DNA of 64,000 nt from Lepidonotus clava (taxonomy: Eukaryota; Annelida; Polychaeta; Phyllodocida; Polynoidae), in the NCBI GenBank assembly GCA_936440205.1, contig OW387147.1:4712001-4776000 (forward strand). Direction: 5' to 3'. The first letter of the stretch is position 1. Each line of letters opens with the position of its first letter. A program made the translations under genes and the position numbers. Shown here one piece after another: positions 12,901 to 25,240 of the stretch. The notes below the pieces were generated by a model, which ran no database searches, had not been told where the DNA came from, and was given only the letters and a program-made list of their open reading frames with translations.

Positions 12901-13200
12901 GTTCCTGCTTTTTTTCCCTCAAAGGAAACTCATTATAGTAAGTATAACGTCCTTATTCCTTTAGATGATATAGAGAAATCATATCTATGGTTTGAAGGAA
13001 AATACATTATAAATCCACCGGACAGTCTGCTACAATGACATAGTTATGACATAGAATATGCATTCACATGGTATATTTATAATGGTTAAAGTTATGACAT
13101 CGTGCAGGGCATTAAATCATAAGGAGCCCATGAAAGGATCACCTACCTAATGGAGGACAACCCTTAGCGTTACCTGACCCAGGGAGGTAGTCTGGGGGCT
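9951..13200. other. Non-genic stretch
   Basis: Over 3 kb in which I find no gene, splice-flanked conserved peptide or clear repeat. A TTAACCCTTTG string lies near 12509. Open frames near 11168, 11624 and 12748 are short and featureless. Confidence 0.4.
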
Positions 13201-14073
13201 AATAGACCCCCCCCCCCCCGCCCCTCCCCCCAAACCCTCATTGTCTAGTACGGAGGGCGGCCGCGGGGTGGCGCCAGGGGAGGTCGCCATGTCAGGTCAT
13301 GTGACCAGAACGACGACGGCGCATGCGTGTGAACGGGTGCCACACGCGACCAGGGGGCAGGTGGGGGGGGGGGAGGTGGGGGGGGGGGGGGGGGGCAAAT
13401 GAAAGGGAAGGGGGGCTGCCTCCCAAACTCCCCTCCCCTTATTACTTCAGTATGTCTAATGAGTGAGTTAACAGGTGACCTTCAAAGAATCGACAAAATG
13501 GCAAATTTATTCTATTACCAGTAGATATTACATGCACTAGACCTCCCTTACATAAAATCAGAAGCCTTTGAAAATAAAATTTGGGAAGTTGTCCATCTTT
13601 TCAATATGGAGCCATTCCGTTTTTTTATGGGCACTACCACACAGTACATCCTACAATAGGCTTAACCGGAATCCTTTATAATAATGTAGGCCTGCTTGTT
13701 TATGTTAAATCCGTCGTTTTGGGAAGGTTTCCATGGTTTTGGCTACTCCCTAAAACACCCATTGATAAAGGTTGCTAGGCAGATAAAGGACTACGTCTAG
13801 AGACACTCCTGACGTCACACCCATATCTGGGACGTCACTCTAAACGTTGGTGGCTTCTCAGAGAGAGAGTCACAGAAAAATAAGACCAAGAGGTAAAAAC
13901 TCTCCCATGTAAAAGGAGCAAATCGTCGTCCTCTCAGCGTCGATACACCCCCTACGTCTCACAAAACCAAAACTCTGTTTGGAGAGTAAACAGCCTCTTT
14001 TTGGCCGACACCTAACGCCGCCCTATCAAAACAGACGTCTCGGGGAAGCCACAACAGCGTCCGAAGGGGGCGT
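13201..14073. other. CpG-rich, homopolymer-rich stretch
   Basis: C runs near 13208-13230, G runs near 13365-13397 and a CpG-rich patch near 13250-13340 are present. A full CRE, TGACGTCA, lies at 13810-13817 with a second half-site about 20 bp on. It probably belongs to the same regulatory patch as the feature that follows. Confidence 0.35.
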
Positions 14074-14191
14074 CAGCCAATCAGAAGCCGGGCCCGTCGT
14101 CAGTGTGGCGCGCGCAGCGCAGCCACGATAAGGGCGGCTTCTGATTGGCTGAGAGGAGTGTTTATGTGGCTTCTCATGACAATATGGCGGC
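14074..14191. promoter_or_regulatory. Candidate promoter: inverted CCAAT pair plus YY1-like site
   Basis: CAGCCAATCAGAAGCCG at 14074-14090 is repeated as a perfect 17-bp inverted copy at 14135-14151, so two CCAAT boxes face each other across 44 bp of CpG-rich sequence. AATATGGCGGC at 14181-14191 matches the YY1 motif often found just after vertebrate and invertebrate start sites. The layout suits a bidirectional promoter; no first exon could be proved on either side. Confidence 0.5.
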
Positions 14192-14340
14192 GTCATGACG
14201 AGAGACGCCGTCTGTGTGTGTGGTTGTCGGGACAGGAGGGGGGCAATGTTTGTACAGCTAATCTCTGTTTATGTTCGCCGGGAACACTTGGGGTGAGCTG
14301 TAGGGGGTGTGTGGGGGGGGGGGGGGGGGGGAGCAGGAGG

Positions 14341-15985
14341 GGAGCAGAAGCCTGGAGGGACTCAGCATCTAAAAGAGCAACTCACTAGAGTAGAACTCAG
14401 CAGTTCGTATTTAGTGAGTACTGCAGATCTACTATGAATAAGCTTAATCTAAATGTACTAATAGGGCCTTACTGCCTTACATGATTGGTGATTGAACCTC
14501 CAGGGTTGAATCTATAGATACACTTTTTACACTTTCAAATGTGACTATCTATCATTGATCCAAAAAGATCTTGGGGCAAAAGTTCTTCACGTCACTGTAT
14601 CTTTGGCGAAAAATCTCGCGTCTTTATTGTATAAAGGAAATTTTACAATAGAATTTGCCGAATTCCCACCATGCCCTCAGCTATGTGGGGGCATGTGGCC
14701 GGTGTCCGTCTTCTCCATCAGGGCCCTCAGTGGTCAGACGGCCTTAGTGGGTGTGGGGGAGGTAGAAGGGGCTGGTTTACACTACAGGGTGTCAGAGGTT
14801 TACACCAACTGCTGACCAGACCCCACAGGGCCCCACATCAAACGGTGTCTGACCGTCTGGGAATATCGAGTTTATGAACGGCCCCACTTTGAACAGACAG
14901 GATCCGGAAACCATCACGGCCCCACATGGGTTTCCGAATGTCCCCACATCAAGGTCCTTAAAGTCTTACTGAAGATGGCAAAACAAGTCATCTGCAAATT
15001 AAGTTTGCGGATACATGTCTGTTTTCTTTGGCTTCAAATTGTATTTCAAAAAATTAGAATAAGGATAAAACAAAATATACCTTTAATCTACACCGACAAG
15101 TATAACTTGCAGGGCATCCATCAAATTAATCAGATTGAATTAAAGGCTAATTTGGATCCTGTTGCTCCGAGAACACCGTTTGAATATAAATCCTCATTGC
15201 GCGTAGGGCTCCCAGTAAACAGGAGACCCTATCCCAGACGGTCGGAAATGCCCCCTTACGTCGGCCGCCCGCTGTGGTCGGTACCCGTCGTCCCTCAGTC
15301 TGCTCCTCGAGCGGTTTGCACCGCGCCGGGCACCAGCGGTCGCGTCGGGGGCTGGCGGGGGGGGGGGTTACTCCAGGGAGGAGTCGGTAGTAGGGGGCTT
15401 ACGTCCAACCATGCAGCCCCAACTATTCCTAAATACAATATACATGGAGCATTACATGTTAAAACGGTGGGTGCCCTCTAGACATTTAGTAAATCAGTAA
15501 TTCCTCCCAATTCTTTGTGCTATTTGTTTGGACAGTTTTTGCAAACGTTTTGTTCTTGTACCAATGTAGAATACAAGATACTTTCAAAGGCGTTTATTAG
15601 TTTCTGTCTCTCACTGTTTTTAATTATTTGAAATACAGAAGGGGGTAAATTAATTCTCTCTGTGAAAGATAAATAAGTTAGATCCTGTCCCTGAATGAAC
15701 GAACTGTACATAACAACAAATATGAAAAGCAAGAGGTCAAGGACCTAACATTATGTGATGTACACGGCATTTACAAAACAAGTACCCCCTTCCCTGCCTC
15801 CCCCTCCTCAGAGGGCCAACCCAGGAGGACGCCGCAGGGACGCTGGGGAGACGCAGGGGGGACGCTGGCAGGAGGAGAGGGGCAGACAGGACGGCGCCGC
15901 GGTGCTTGAGGGCCAAGTGGACGCGGGCGTCTGTGGGGCGTTTGTGGGGCGGGGCGTCTGTGGGGCGTCCGTCGGGGAGTGTGTA
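14341..15985. other. Non-genic stretch
   Basis: No gene is recognised. GGCCCCACA-type motifs recur between 14660 and 14960. A CpG-rich patch (15240-15360) sits in a 168-residue open frame of low credibility. G runs lie near 14308-14332 and 15357-15368. Confidence 0.35.
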
Positions 15986-16041
15986 CAGGGATGGGTCTAG
16001 GGGGGCAATTGCCCCTTCTACGCCCCTTGGATCCGCCACTC
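15986..16041. mobile_element. Minimal CAGGG...CCACTC TIR fragment
   Basis: A 56-bp stretch opens CAGGGATGGGTCTAG and closes TTGGATCCGCCACTC, which are the two ends of the CAGGGGCGGATC family placed almost back to back. No target duplication was found. It is probably an internally deleted copy. Confidence 0.45.
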
Positions 16042-16112
16042 AGGTCCTAGCCTTCTGTCAAGGGAAGTAGGTACTGTATAAGGCCAAGGGTGGACGTCAC
16101 TGTCCAAGACGA

Positions 16113-16242
16113 TTGGTGGATTTAGAAATTTTTTAATGTAAAATTCTGCCAAAAAGTCATCGAGGAAGATTTTTTCCAATAGCGCGCCCCTACCCCCCCC
16201 CCCCCCCCCCCCCCACCTTTCAAAAACCTGAGTCCGCCACAG
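16113..16242. mobile_element. CAGGGGCGGATC-type MITE
   Basis: A degenerate left end GGTGGATTTAGAAATTTTTT and right end CTGAGTCCGCCACAG enclose about 130 bp, including a 22-base C run. It shares TTTTTAATGTAAAATTCT with the element at 3594-3720. Confidence 0.55.
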
Positions 16243-16582
16243 AAGACCTTTACAAATCGATCTCAGAAAGATTTGTTTACTTATTGGTCTCATTTGACCA
16301 GTTGATATTTGGCCCTAAACAATAAGAACGGGTTCCAAATCACTGTTTGGCTGCCATTAATAAATTCAGTGCGTATCCAGGAATCTCTGCGTTTGTGAGG
16401 TTTATGATACGTGTAATTTATGTGCTCAAAAACCAATGAAGTCATAAAACGTCTGATTCCACCACTCGATCCCGGACTTGAAATGTCGTCTGCGGAACAT
16501 CAAACCATTTTATTGGCGCCCTTTTAGGGGACACACAGACAGAGCGGCGCCTTCAAATCCCGCGCGTCCCGAGAGGGCACGA
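16243..16582. other. Non-genic stretch before the gap
   Basis: No gene or repeat is recognised. Confidence 0.35.
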
Positions 16583-16782
16583 NNNNNNNNNNNNNNNNNN
16601 NNNNNNNNNNNNNNNNNNNNNNNNNNNNNNNNNNNNNNNNNNNNNNNNNNNNNNNNNNNNNNNNNNNNNNNNNNNNNNNNNNNNNNNNNNNNNNNNNNNN
16701 NNNNNNNNNNNNNNNNNNNNNNNNNNNNNNNNNNNNNNNNNNNNNNNNNNNNNNNNNNNNNNNNNNNNNNNNNNNNNNNNNN
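16583..16782. other. Assembly gap (200 N)
   Basis: Exactly 200 N. The round number suggests a placeholder, so true distance and content are unknown. Frames that appear to cross it are meaningless. Confidence 0.99.
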
Positions 16783-16845
16783 GGGGGGCGCCAGGGCTTT
16801 TTGATATTGGCGCTCCTCTTTCCAAAATTTCTAGATCCGCCTCTG
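16783..16845. mobile_element. Right end of a CAGGGGCGGATC-type element cut by the gap
   Basis: The end TTTCTAGATCCGCCTCTG matches the inverted family terminus. The rest of the element lies in or beyond the gap. Confidence 0.5.
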
Positions 16846-17236
16846 GTAAATGGTACATTATGGTATCAATCAGACAACCAAAAATGAGTTGACTGGGAAC
16901 GTGGTTTTGTATCAGACTTAAAAACTGTAAATTCCTGACCTTAAAAGTACAAAGGAAACTTATCGTAAATTGAAAAATATCAAAATGTCGGCGTCAGAGC
17001 TACAATATGGCAAATCGCGCTGGGATATTAAATCCGTCACACTTGATTCCGACTTTGACCATCAAACAAAGGAGTGAGGATTAAAAAACAGGTGGTTTCA
17101 TTGATTTGGGTGTTTCATGATACTGCTCAAATTCATTTACAATTCCCCATTAAGCCGACCCACACATCGGACCTACCCTCGGGCGTGGACAAAAACTCCT
17201 ATCCCGGCATGCTCCTGCGCGGGTCACGTGACCACA
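16846..17236. other. Non-genic stretch
   Basis: Nothing recognised until a CpG-rich patch begins near 17150. Confidence 0.35.
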
Positions 17237-17290
17237 CTTATTTGCCCACTCAGAGTGCATAATCTTATTTGCCCACTCAGAGTGCATAAT
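17237..17290. repeat. Perfect 27-bp tandem duplication
   Basis: Two identical 27-bp units (17237-17263, 17264-17290), each containing CCCACTCAGAGTGCATAAT. The lack of divergence implies a recent duplication or strong conservation. It lies in a CpG-rich patch and ends at an ATGGCGGCC string. Confidence 0.9.
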
Positions 17291-17744
17291 GGCGGCCAAA
17301 CGACGCTCAGCCGTTACCTAACACTTTCTTTCTGCGCACGCGTGATTGAACTGAGTAAAAAAAGTGCTGGAGTTCAATATCCGTTCACGCCCATTGTGAG
17401 GGGGAGGGGGGGGAATGGGGGATATGCAGACAGCGCCACCGGAGGCGGAAGTCCGTCGGGGTGACATTTCACGCGCATGCGCAGTGTGCAGATCGTGACA
17501 AAAACGTTGGCGTCCACTCTCCAGGGCGGAGTTTGGGTGTGCCCTGTATCTCCACCCCCTCCTACCTCGTTCCTTATATCAATCAACCCCAAATGTGCGC
17601 ACGCACCCTAACAACAGGTCCGCAGACGATGTTTTTATCTTCGAACTCTGATATTTTCCCCCTAAAATGTCGTCTGCTACACCAACCCGCCATTTTACCC
17701 GCCCAGGGACGCTACGTCACGTCACTTAATGTCAAATGACGTCA
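17291..17744. promoter_or_regulatory. CpG-rich patch with NRF1-like and CRE sites
   Basis: A palindromic NRF1-like site CGCGCATGCGCA lies at 17472-17483 and a full CRE, TGACGTCA, at 17737-17744. ATGGCGGC (YY1-like) at 17288-17295 precedes them. The motif set is typical of housekeeping promoters, but no adjoining exon is identified. Confidence 0.4.
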
Positions 17745-20700
17745 GCAGAGAAAACTGGGTCAAGTTCCCTTTGATCATTGACAAAGTCTGGTGGATTATT
17801 TGCCCAAAAGATAATGAATGTTTACAAATGCTTTCTCCTGGAGGGAATTACAAGCGTTTCCGTGACCTAATTCTTGGGGTGTCTCATTATCCGTGCTAGG
17901 CCTCTATGTGGTGAAAGAAACTTTGGGGGCTTTGGTGGTAGGAATTGTGTCAATTGTAGCAAATAACTTGAGATGTAGGCCTATCAAAAGTGTGATTTGT
18001 TTTCCTTTTTTTCAATAATTTCTAAAAGGATGATTTCCTGTTGATTGATGCACCCTAATATTTCATTTTTGTTCATATGTATTACATGTCCTTGCCACTG
18101 AATGATTTATCATTTGCTGATAACCTAATTCACTGCCTCCCAATATCAAAAATTGGTAGTGGGAATATATGTCAAACAAAGTCATGTTATAAACTATAAA
18201 AAAGAGTTTTCTGTTCTCTTTAAAATGATATGTAGGATGCGTGGTTTCTTTTGACATAATTATAACTGGTAAAAATTAATAAGTTATTAGATTACAGTCA
18301 GATTCACCTAGAGGTTTTAGTTATTCCAATATTGGTTGTCCGAGGCCCAAGTGGCCACTAACCCAAATGCAGCGAGTGTCCGCGCGGGGGGGGGGGTTAC
18401 CCTCCTTTACTATTTAGTCATAGAGTCCCACCCTACAACTGTCTCGTGGGTACGTGCCGTGAAATCTATTGACACAGAGCTTTGTACGAGCCCAGAGGTT
18501 ATTACAATATTGGTCAGTCTGGGGGGCGGAGTGGGCGGGGGGCTGTAGTGTATGGGAGGGGGGAGTGGAGATGGGGGGGGGGGGGGGTTGACAGGTTAAT
18601 CACCCCCCTAGGTCAAGGTGTGCTGTCAGCGGCAGGTACAAGGCTAGGGTGACCATGGCAACCAGGTGAGGGTGCAATTGGGGGTGGGGTGGGAGAATGC
18701 ATGGGAGGAGGGGTCAATGGGCAGATGGCTTCCACAACCTTGTCCATTCATATTGTTATACTCAAAGATTACTGATTTGCAAAGCCATCATTTCACTGAT
18801 CACCTTTATTCCAACTTTATATTTCATAGCATTTTCACCGACTAGTTCCGGCATTTTAAATTTAAATTTAATCATTTTAAATGTCGAATGAAGAAATTGG
18901 ATGTGCATAAATTTGACTGGAAAACATGAGTTTAACCAATGAAGAATCTTTTCTTCTCTGGTAATATTAGGAATCGGAATCGGCTTGTTAAATGCACTAC
19001 AATCATCTATTCATTATACCATCATCAAATTGTATACTAACCATTAAATGTGACTAACAATTTCTACTGTCTGAAAAGCGTTGTCATGACGAGATAGTTT
19101 TGCTCAATAAAAAAAAAAAAAAAAAATCCGGTTTCTCTGATCGGGACCCTCATGGGCCATATAGGTTCCACGTTCTGGAAGGTGAGGTGGGGAAGGGGGC
19201 TGAATAGGGAGAATGAGTGGGGGGGGGGGGAGGGGGGAGGTCAAAGGCCAGGCTTGTCAAGGAGCTAATACTTCCGGACATACTTTGCTTTGGGGGTAAA
19301 ATTTGACAACCATGACGTGCTTGTAACCCTGTGAACTCGCCGTCGTCCTGTCTCCCAAATCCTAGACGCCCATAAGGTAGGTTGAAATAATCATGACACA
19401 AGACAGTCTCTGCATGGTACTAACATTAGGTGGGGGGGTGCACATTGCATGTTCTATATTTGATATGAAAACAGGCGGTTATTGCATAATGCAGGCGAAT
19501 ATTGCATAATGCTCTCTCCTATTCTGAAACCAGGATAGAAAACAAATTTCGTTACACAAGTTGATTCAGTTTTCTGAGTTTTCTAAGTGGCATGTAACTT
19601 ATATCCTTATATTCCCCACTCGTGGACTTAGTCGTGAAATAAGAGAATGTCAGAGGGGGGAGGGTGTGTGTGTGTCGCGGGGGGGGGGGTGTCAGTGGAT
19701 GAGTCGGGTTATAGACTATACACTATTGAGTGCTGGTAGGGAGTTGTATGTCAGCCCCACATTGTATAGCCTACAGACGGGGCACCTACAAGGGGCATGG
19801 TCGGCTGGACACGCTAATAACGGTAATGAGAGAGGTCGGGGGAGGGGTGGGGAGGGTTTGGGCAGGACGGAGGGGGGGGATCTAAATATATATACAGCTG
19901 TTTATCAGCCACTAGGATGCCTTCATCTGACAGATCTCTGCTCCGGCCCCAAATGTTGTGTTTCATTATCCCGGTAACTTCAGGGGCTGTCTTAAACAGA
20001 CGTGTGGACGTTGATTTTGTTGGAAACGCAACGTACAAATGTTATCAGAATGTAATTATGATGTTGTAACGCATTTAGGCTACTCCTATATATTCCCTGG
20101 CTTCCCTATCCCTTCAAATAATCACATTAAACTTTCCAAAATCAAGCTTAATGGTCATCAAGAATATAATATCCTAAGGTGGCTTCACAAACTAGTTCCG
20201 GTGCAAAACAATGTATTTCCGGTTTCTCTGGCTGATATAGGGGGTCATCAGGGGTGGGGGGGGGGGGGGCTATGGCTGGGTGGGACCCCGCCTAGGTGTG
20301 TGTATAAGTCACGACTAAGCCTACATGGAAACAAAACTATATTGCTTGACTCCTATATAGCGATCTAGCTTCAAACAGAGTCAAGCTGGAAATTATTCTC
20401 GAAGACAGGGGTAAAAGATAGGCTGGTCACTATCCAATCTTTTGAGAGGGGACCGCGGGGACCAGCAGTGTCCCCTTCGTGGTTTGTTGGTCCCCTTCGT
20501 GGCCACCTGGTTACAGGTGTGTGGGTAGCATAGGGAGCTGATAAGACAAGGACAAGCGAAATGAAGTGATGTCACGCTGTCTTCAAGAATACCGAAATTG
20601 CCTTTAAGGGCCAGCAGTTAACTAAGGTAAGTTTGTGTCTTGGCTAAGTTCAACAATTATGAAACTCCATCTGAGTAGCAAGACATGTCTCTCTGTGTCC

Positions 20701-21867
20701 TCGCCCTCGTCTGCATGTCTTTGGATTTTTTTAGTGTAAGGTTCCATAATAAGGATAATATAGGCTCTAGGGGCTTTCAACTGACCCGATGCAACATAGG
20801 ATGGATTAACTTATAGCCTACAGCCGTGTCATTACGTATAATAGTTAGGCATAATCCCCATAGGGTCGCCACTTTCGTCTGATTACCATGACATCATTCA
20901 CATTACATATAATGGAAGGTACATACATTACCTATCTTTCGCTGGTTATTACGTAGCATAATACCCCCCGCACGCCGGACCCAGCGCCGTCCCCCCGCTG
21001 GGTCCCGGCGTCCCGCTGGTATTTGATACACTGTTCCCGGCTTTTCATAGGAGGGGGGCTTTTGTGAGGGACACAGTCCGATTTCACGGGGTATGAAAGG
21101 GCACCTCCTTAAGTCTCCTCCCTATGAACTACAGGTACCACCTCCAGGTGAGGGGGTACGTGCTCGTTAAAGATAGGTGACAAAACACATAATTTTATAT
21201 ATTCTATTTTAAATGGGGCAATATAGAAACCGTTCTGTTTCTCCACGGCGCACAATGACCCTCAAAACTGACCAATTTAGTCTGAATGCAATTCGTATTT
21301 TATATAGCATGGGAACATTTCAGAATACCATAATCATACTCTGATATGTACCTGTTTGGGATAGGAATGTCCTAATTGAATATAGGCTAGGCGACATTGG
21401 GAGTGGTTGAATTCAGTTATTTCCTAGTAAATAAACTTACACATACACTGTCAGAGAGCCCAAGGACTATCGCCTTCTCCCAACACCTAATAATCATAGG
21501 GGATTCATGGCTGCAGCTCCAGGATATATCCATGAGAGTGTCCTTAGGTAGGGGAGGTGCCCCCACCACCACCACTCCTAACCCAGAGGTGGGTCTGTGA
21601 GTTCTGGCAGGTAGCGAGCAGCGGTCATTGTCAGGTGGCTGTAGCCCCGGGGGCTGTAGTCCTAGACGACAGGGGACCAGGCTAGGACGGGGCCCTCGTC
21701 TCCCGGGCCTCGTCTGCTACTGACTCCCCAAAGACATGTATACTGTGTCTGCTAGGACTTGACCTGAGTATTTTTTACACCATCTTTTTCATACGTACTG
21801 AACCATCTAAATTTGTGAGGTTATCCAGCAATGAAGGTAACAACTTACAGAGAAAATACTGTACAAT
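17745..21867. other. Long non-genic stretch
   Basis: I find no gene in about 4 kb. AATAAA at 19106 runs into an 18-base A tract (19109-19126), which looks like a retroelement 3' end of unknown kind on the plus strand. GC-rich runs lie near 18386, 18577, 19217 and 20255. A 16-bp TTGGTCCCCTTCGTGG string is duplicated near 20473 and 20488 with small differences. Confidence 0.4.
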
Positions 21868-21891
21868 ATATACTATACATATATGTATATA

Positions 21892-21926
<35 letters not shown>
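21868..21926. repeat. (TA)n microsatellite
   Basis: A nearly pure TA tract of about 30 bp preceded by TATACATATATG-type sequence. Confidence 0.9.
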
Positions 21927-21927
<1 letters not shown>

Positions 21928-22215
21928 TAGTAAGTAGTAATTAAGTAATTTTATTGACTTATGTAGGCAATATATTCTTGTCACTGAGTATATATCTATA
22001 TTCTAATACTCCAATACTCAAGTTAAGGATAGATAAGGGGGGATGGTGCGTGATTCATTCTACCTGCACTTATTAATGGTTTAAAAATTCAGGTTTAAGT
22101 GAACATACATGTATTGTATGAAAATCGAAAGTAGAGTGTAAGAGTTTTCTCAGGATATAAAGCAAATGTGAAGGAGATGAAAATTCACTGAAATATAAGT
22201 TGGTAAAAACGAAAG
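21927..22215. other. Non-genic AT-rich stretch
   Basis: Nothing recognised. Confidence 0.35.
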
Positions 22216-22558
22216 TTACTTTTTTTGTCATAAATTTTTGAACATTGATATCTCAATAAATATCAGAGATAGAGCCTTGAAATTTTCAATACATCTTCTT
22301 TAGGTTCTTCCCTAGGGAAGCGTGTCTCAGAATTTTGATATATTTCATAGTTTTTATTTTATGATATGTAGAAAATATTGTTTGATAATTCACAAAAAAG
22401 TTACCCGTTTTTTGTCATAAAATGAAAACTAATCCAAAAATTAAAAAACTGAGACACGCTTCCCTAGGGGAGAACCTTAAGAAAATGTATTGAAAGTTTC
22501 AGTTCGCTAACTCAAATAGGTAAGGAGATATGAATGTTCAAAAAAATAAAGTCAAAAA
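22216..22558. mobile_element. Long foldback element (inverted arms about 110 bp)
   Basis: The left arm (about 22216-22330) and right arm (about 22449-22558) are inverted copies sharing TTTTTGAACATT, TTTCAATACAT, TTAGGTTCT and CCTAGGGAAGCGTGTCTCAG, with scattered mismatches. The loop of about 118 bp contains a further GTTACCCGTTTTTTGTCATA copy of the outer-arm motif. It has no coding capacity and resembles a foldback or hairpin MITE. No target duplication was fixed. Confidence 0.75.
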
Positions 22559-23629
22559 AATGATTAAAAATTCATAAATTCATAAATTCACAGCCCATTA
22601 TTTTGATAAATATATCATCATGTAGAGAAAAATTATTCCTTTCCTGTGGTGTATAACATGTTATCATAAGTATCCCTTTCAGAAAAGTATGTGCCTGAAT
22701 GCAGCGCACCACCCTGAGACCCCTTATCTATCCTTAAAAGGAAACACCCTGCATGGTCCCAATGCTGATGTAAGCATATTATGCATACCCCAAACCACGT
22801 CAACTGTCAACAGACTCACTCCAGTCCCACTGCTCAACTTACAGGGAACACACTATACACTCCCAACATACAGGAAACACACTATACACTTCGCCTCTGG
22901 CTACAGGGAACTGATCTGGTTCCCGGAGGTCCTTTCGCTGGTGATTCTGTCACTCACCTCTCGTGTTCTTTTTGTGCCCTTCAGCCCGATCTCACGGGGT
23001 CGAATGAATCATGGCCGACTGGGAAACCAGCCAACCGCGACCACTCAGGGTTACTCAGCCTCCAGCGGAACATACTCCTAGATCGTTATCTGAATAAAGT
23101 TTGTTTAGACTTCACCTGGTTTAAAGCTTTCCATTCAGTGCGTATGCTCAAGTACAAAAATGTCGGATGTACGTCAAAAATGTCCCACCCTTTCCTCCTG
23201 GGGCTGAAGCATGGATTAAAATTGCATAGGAACGTACGTAAATTTTCAAAAAATTCTTACCTTACCCCCCCCCCCCACCCCCCCCCCCCCCCCGGTGTGT
23301 TTAGACTTCATAGAAGTCCAACTACGTTGATGTTGATCTAGGAATCTAGCATACTTCAGATGGATAACAGTATGTTTCCGTTCTATTGTTGTGAAGAGGG
23401 AAATCAAGCTTGGGTATTTACCCTTTTCCCATTATTTTAGGTAGACTTGTATTCCTCAAGCATCTACAAATCACATATTCATAATTTAAACACAATTCTG
23501 ATGTTACTGCTTATTATGTTTATCCCATGACGACTATCAAAATCTAGTCACGTGACCTTGTCTCCACCAGGTCTGTCTATATATCAAGTATGTCCTCTTT
23601 TTTTAACAGGTCCCCTCCAATAGTTCTGC
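22559..23629. other. Non-genic stretch
   Basis: Overlapping open frames at 22689-23341 contain short repeats of ACACACTATACACT and no recognisable domain. A C run lies at 23267-23294. No gene is supported. Confidence 0.35.
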
Positions 23630-23759
23630 CATAGACCCCGTGCCGGTCGCGCCGAAACCCCGATAATTCGCGCGGATTTTAGTCAAAAACGAAGTTCCGG
23701 TCCCATAGGCGCAATGCTTAAGGATTGACCGGAACTTCGGAACTGGCACGGGGTCTATG
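23630..23759. mobile_element. MITE with CATAGACCCCGTGCC termini (130 bp)
   Basis: Perfect 15-bp TIRs (CATAGACCCCGTGCC and its complement) enclose a second perfect inverted pair, GAAGTTCCGGTC and GACCGGAACTTC. Flanks both contain TAGTT (upstream at 23621-23625, downstream at 23760-23764), but the alignment of a target duplication is not clean. Confidence 0.7.
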
Positions 23760-25014
23760 TAGTTGCTATTGCGTCTGTGTGTGCTGTTCATTAGAGTGAC
23801 AGACGGGCTAATATGGGTATGTTGACAGAGAGTAATGGCGACCATTGACGAGACATCTCCACTCTATAGGCCTGGATCAGTTTACGCTATGGCCCGAGAC
23901 CCCAAAAATCGACATGGCGACATGGGCGCTTTTAACGTTCGATAGGGCATTACGACATGGGCACATTAAAATTTTACAAGTCGACATTATCCTTAGATAT
24001 TGGATTTGAAAATATAGCGACATGAGACATCCGCTTTTCTTAAATTCAACATGGAACATGAAGAGAAATAGGCTATGCAACAAACATATGCGATATTGCC
24101 ATTTCTTAAAATTGATATGAAAAATCAGGACCCACTGCCAATGGCAACTACACTGCTAGTCTTCCTCCTCCCCAAGGAATATTGTCCTGGCTGTGTAGGA
24201 AATTAAGAAGAGAATTAACTTGGTCAAAAGCTACGATTGAGAAACTTTGAGATAATAAGTTGATGTCATTCATTGGGATTGAGCATTGAGCATGTGCCAG
24301 AAAAGAATACTCACTTTTTATTAAGGGCTACATTGAATACCCCATACATTGAGGGGCCTGATCGTAGGTACTAGAGATGAGCCATGTTTTGGCCCCAGGT
24401 TCCCGGATGTGGACAACTTTGGGGGTCTGTTTGGGGGTTGTGTACTGCCCCCTCGTCCGTTTATATACAACCGGGGGGTCCATGACCACCCAACCCCCCC
24501 TCCCTGGTAACCCTGCCCAGCGGCCTCTCCGCCATGTTGTCTTTTCAAAAAGCCTTGTTGACAAACTATAACCACTCCCCAAGCACAACTCCGGACCTGA
24601 AAACACGTACATAATGCTGGCAGAGTGCACCCAAACTATGCTTGGAGATCCTTGTATACCGTCTGAGCGTCCCAGACGTGTTTACGACGAAAACGAGGCT
24701 GTTGGACTAAAAGTCCTGCCATGACCTAGTTAGGGGTTATTTCTTGCATATTAGTTAGCCTACTCCGTGGCCGCCTGTTCTAGTCTGCCATCTAAAGGCA
24801 GGAATTCCCACCTCCCCCAGAATCCTTTGCGGCCCACTTGTTTCTGGCAAGCTTGAGCCTTAAAAGGTTTCCAGCGAAGGGGTTTTCCTTTTCTAAATTT
24901 ATCTAGCCAATGAAAATATTCCTTCTAACTGGAGAATCCCCAGTGAATGATCGCCATGTTGTTTTTTCAGACTTGTAAAGTCCCGCTGAAGCTCTGTGGG
25001 ACGCTCTCAAAAGT
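23760..25014. other. Non-genic stretch with GACATG-rich repeat
   Basis: Bases 23880-24110 contain repeated GACATGGG and CTTAAATTCAACATGG motifs also seen at 36975-37070 and 40550-40735, so this is an interspersed repeat. The remainder holds no recognised gene. Open frames near 24321-24630 are featureless. Confidence 0.4.
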
Positions 25015-25027
25015 CTAGGATAGCGGA

Positions 25028-25240
25028 GGGGGCAAGATAGTGTAGTGGGTAGAGTGCTCGCCTCTTCTTTGGCTGGCCCGGGTTCGAGTCTTGGCTGTGC
25101 CAGGTACACTACCTTGCCTTGCCATCGTTCCCACCCCCATAGATTCAGTCATCCAATTGGTACAGTCGAAATCCAGAGTTGGTCTCGATATAGTTGAAAA
25201 ATTGCTGAGTAGACCTTAAACTCCAACACATCATCATCAT
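25028..25240 (+). mobile_element. tRNA-derived SINE with 13-bp target duplication
   Basis: The 5' head has a pol III A box (TAGTGTAGTGG, 25039-25049) and B box (GGTTCGAGTCT, 25081-25091) at tRNA-like spacing. The body is about 150 bp and the 3' end is a short (ATC)n tail. Flanks CTAGGATAGCGGA (25015-25027) and CTAGCATAGCGGA (25241-25253) match at 12 of 13 bases and form the target duplication. The copy looks complete. It needs a partner LINE to move, which I cannot identify from the tail. Confidence 0.85.

Noticed and set aside
15986-16041. Bacterial-type terminator hairpin
   Set aside because: It is the fused ends of a TIR element in a eukaryotic sequence.
16478-16858. Open frames crossing the N gap
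   Set aside because: They run through 200 unknown bases and have no meaning.
25031-25103. Functional tRNA gene
   Set aside because: A and B boxes are present, but the cloverleaf does not close and the sequence continues into a SINE body with a target duplication.
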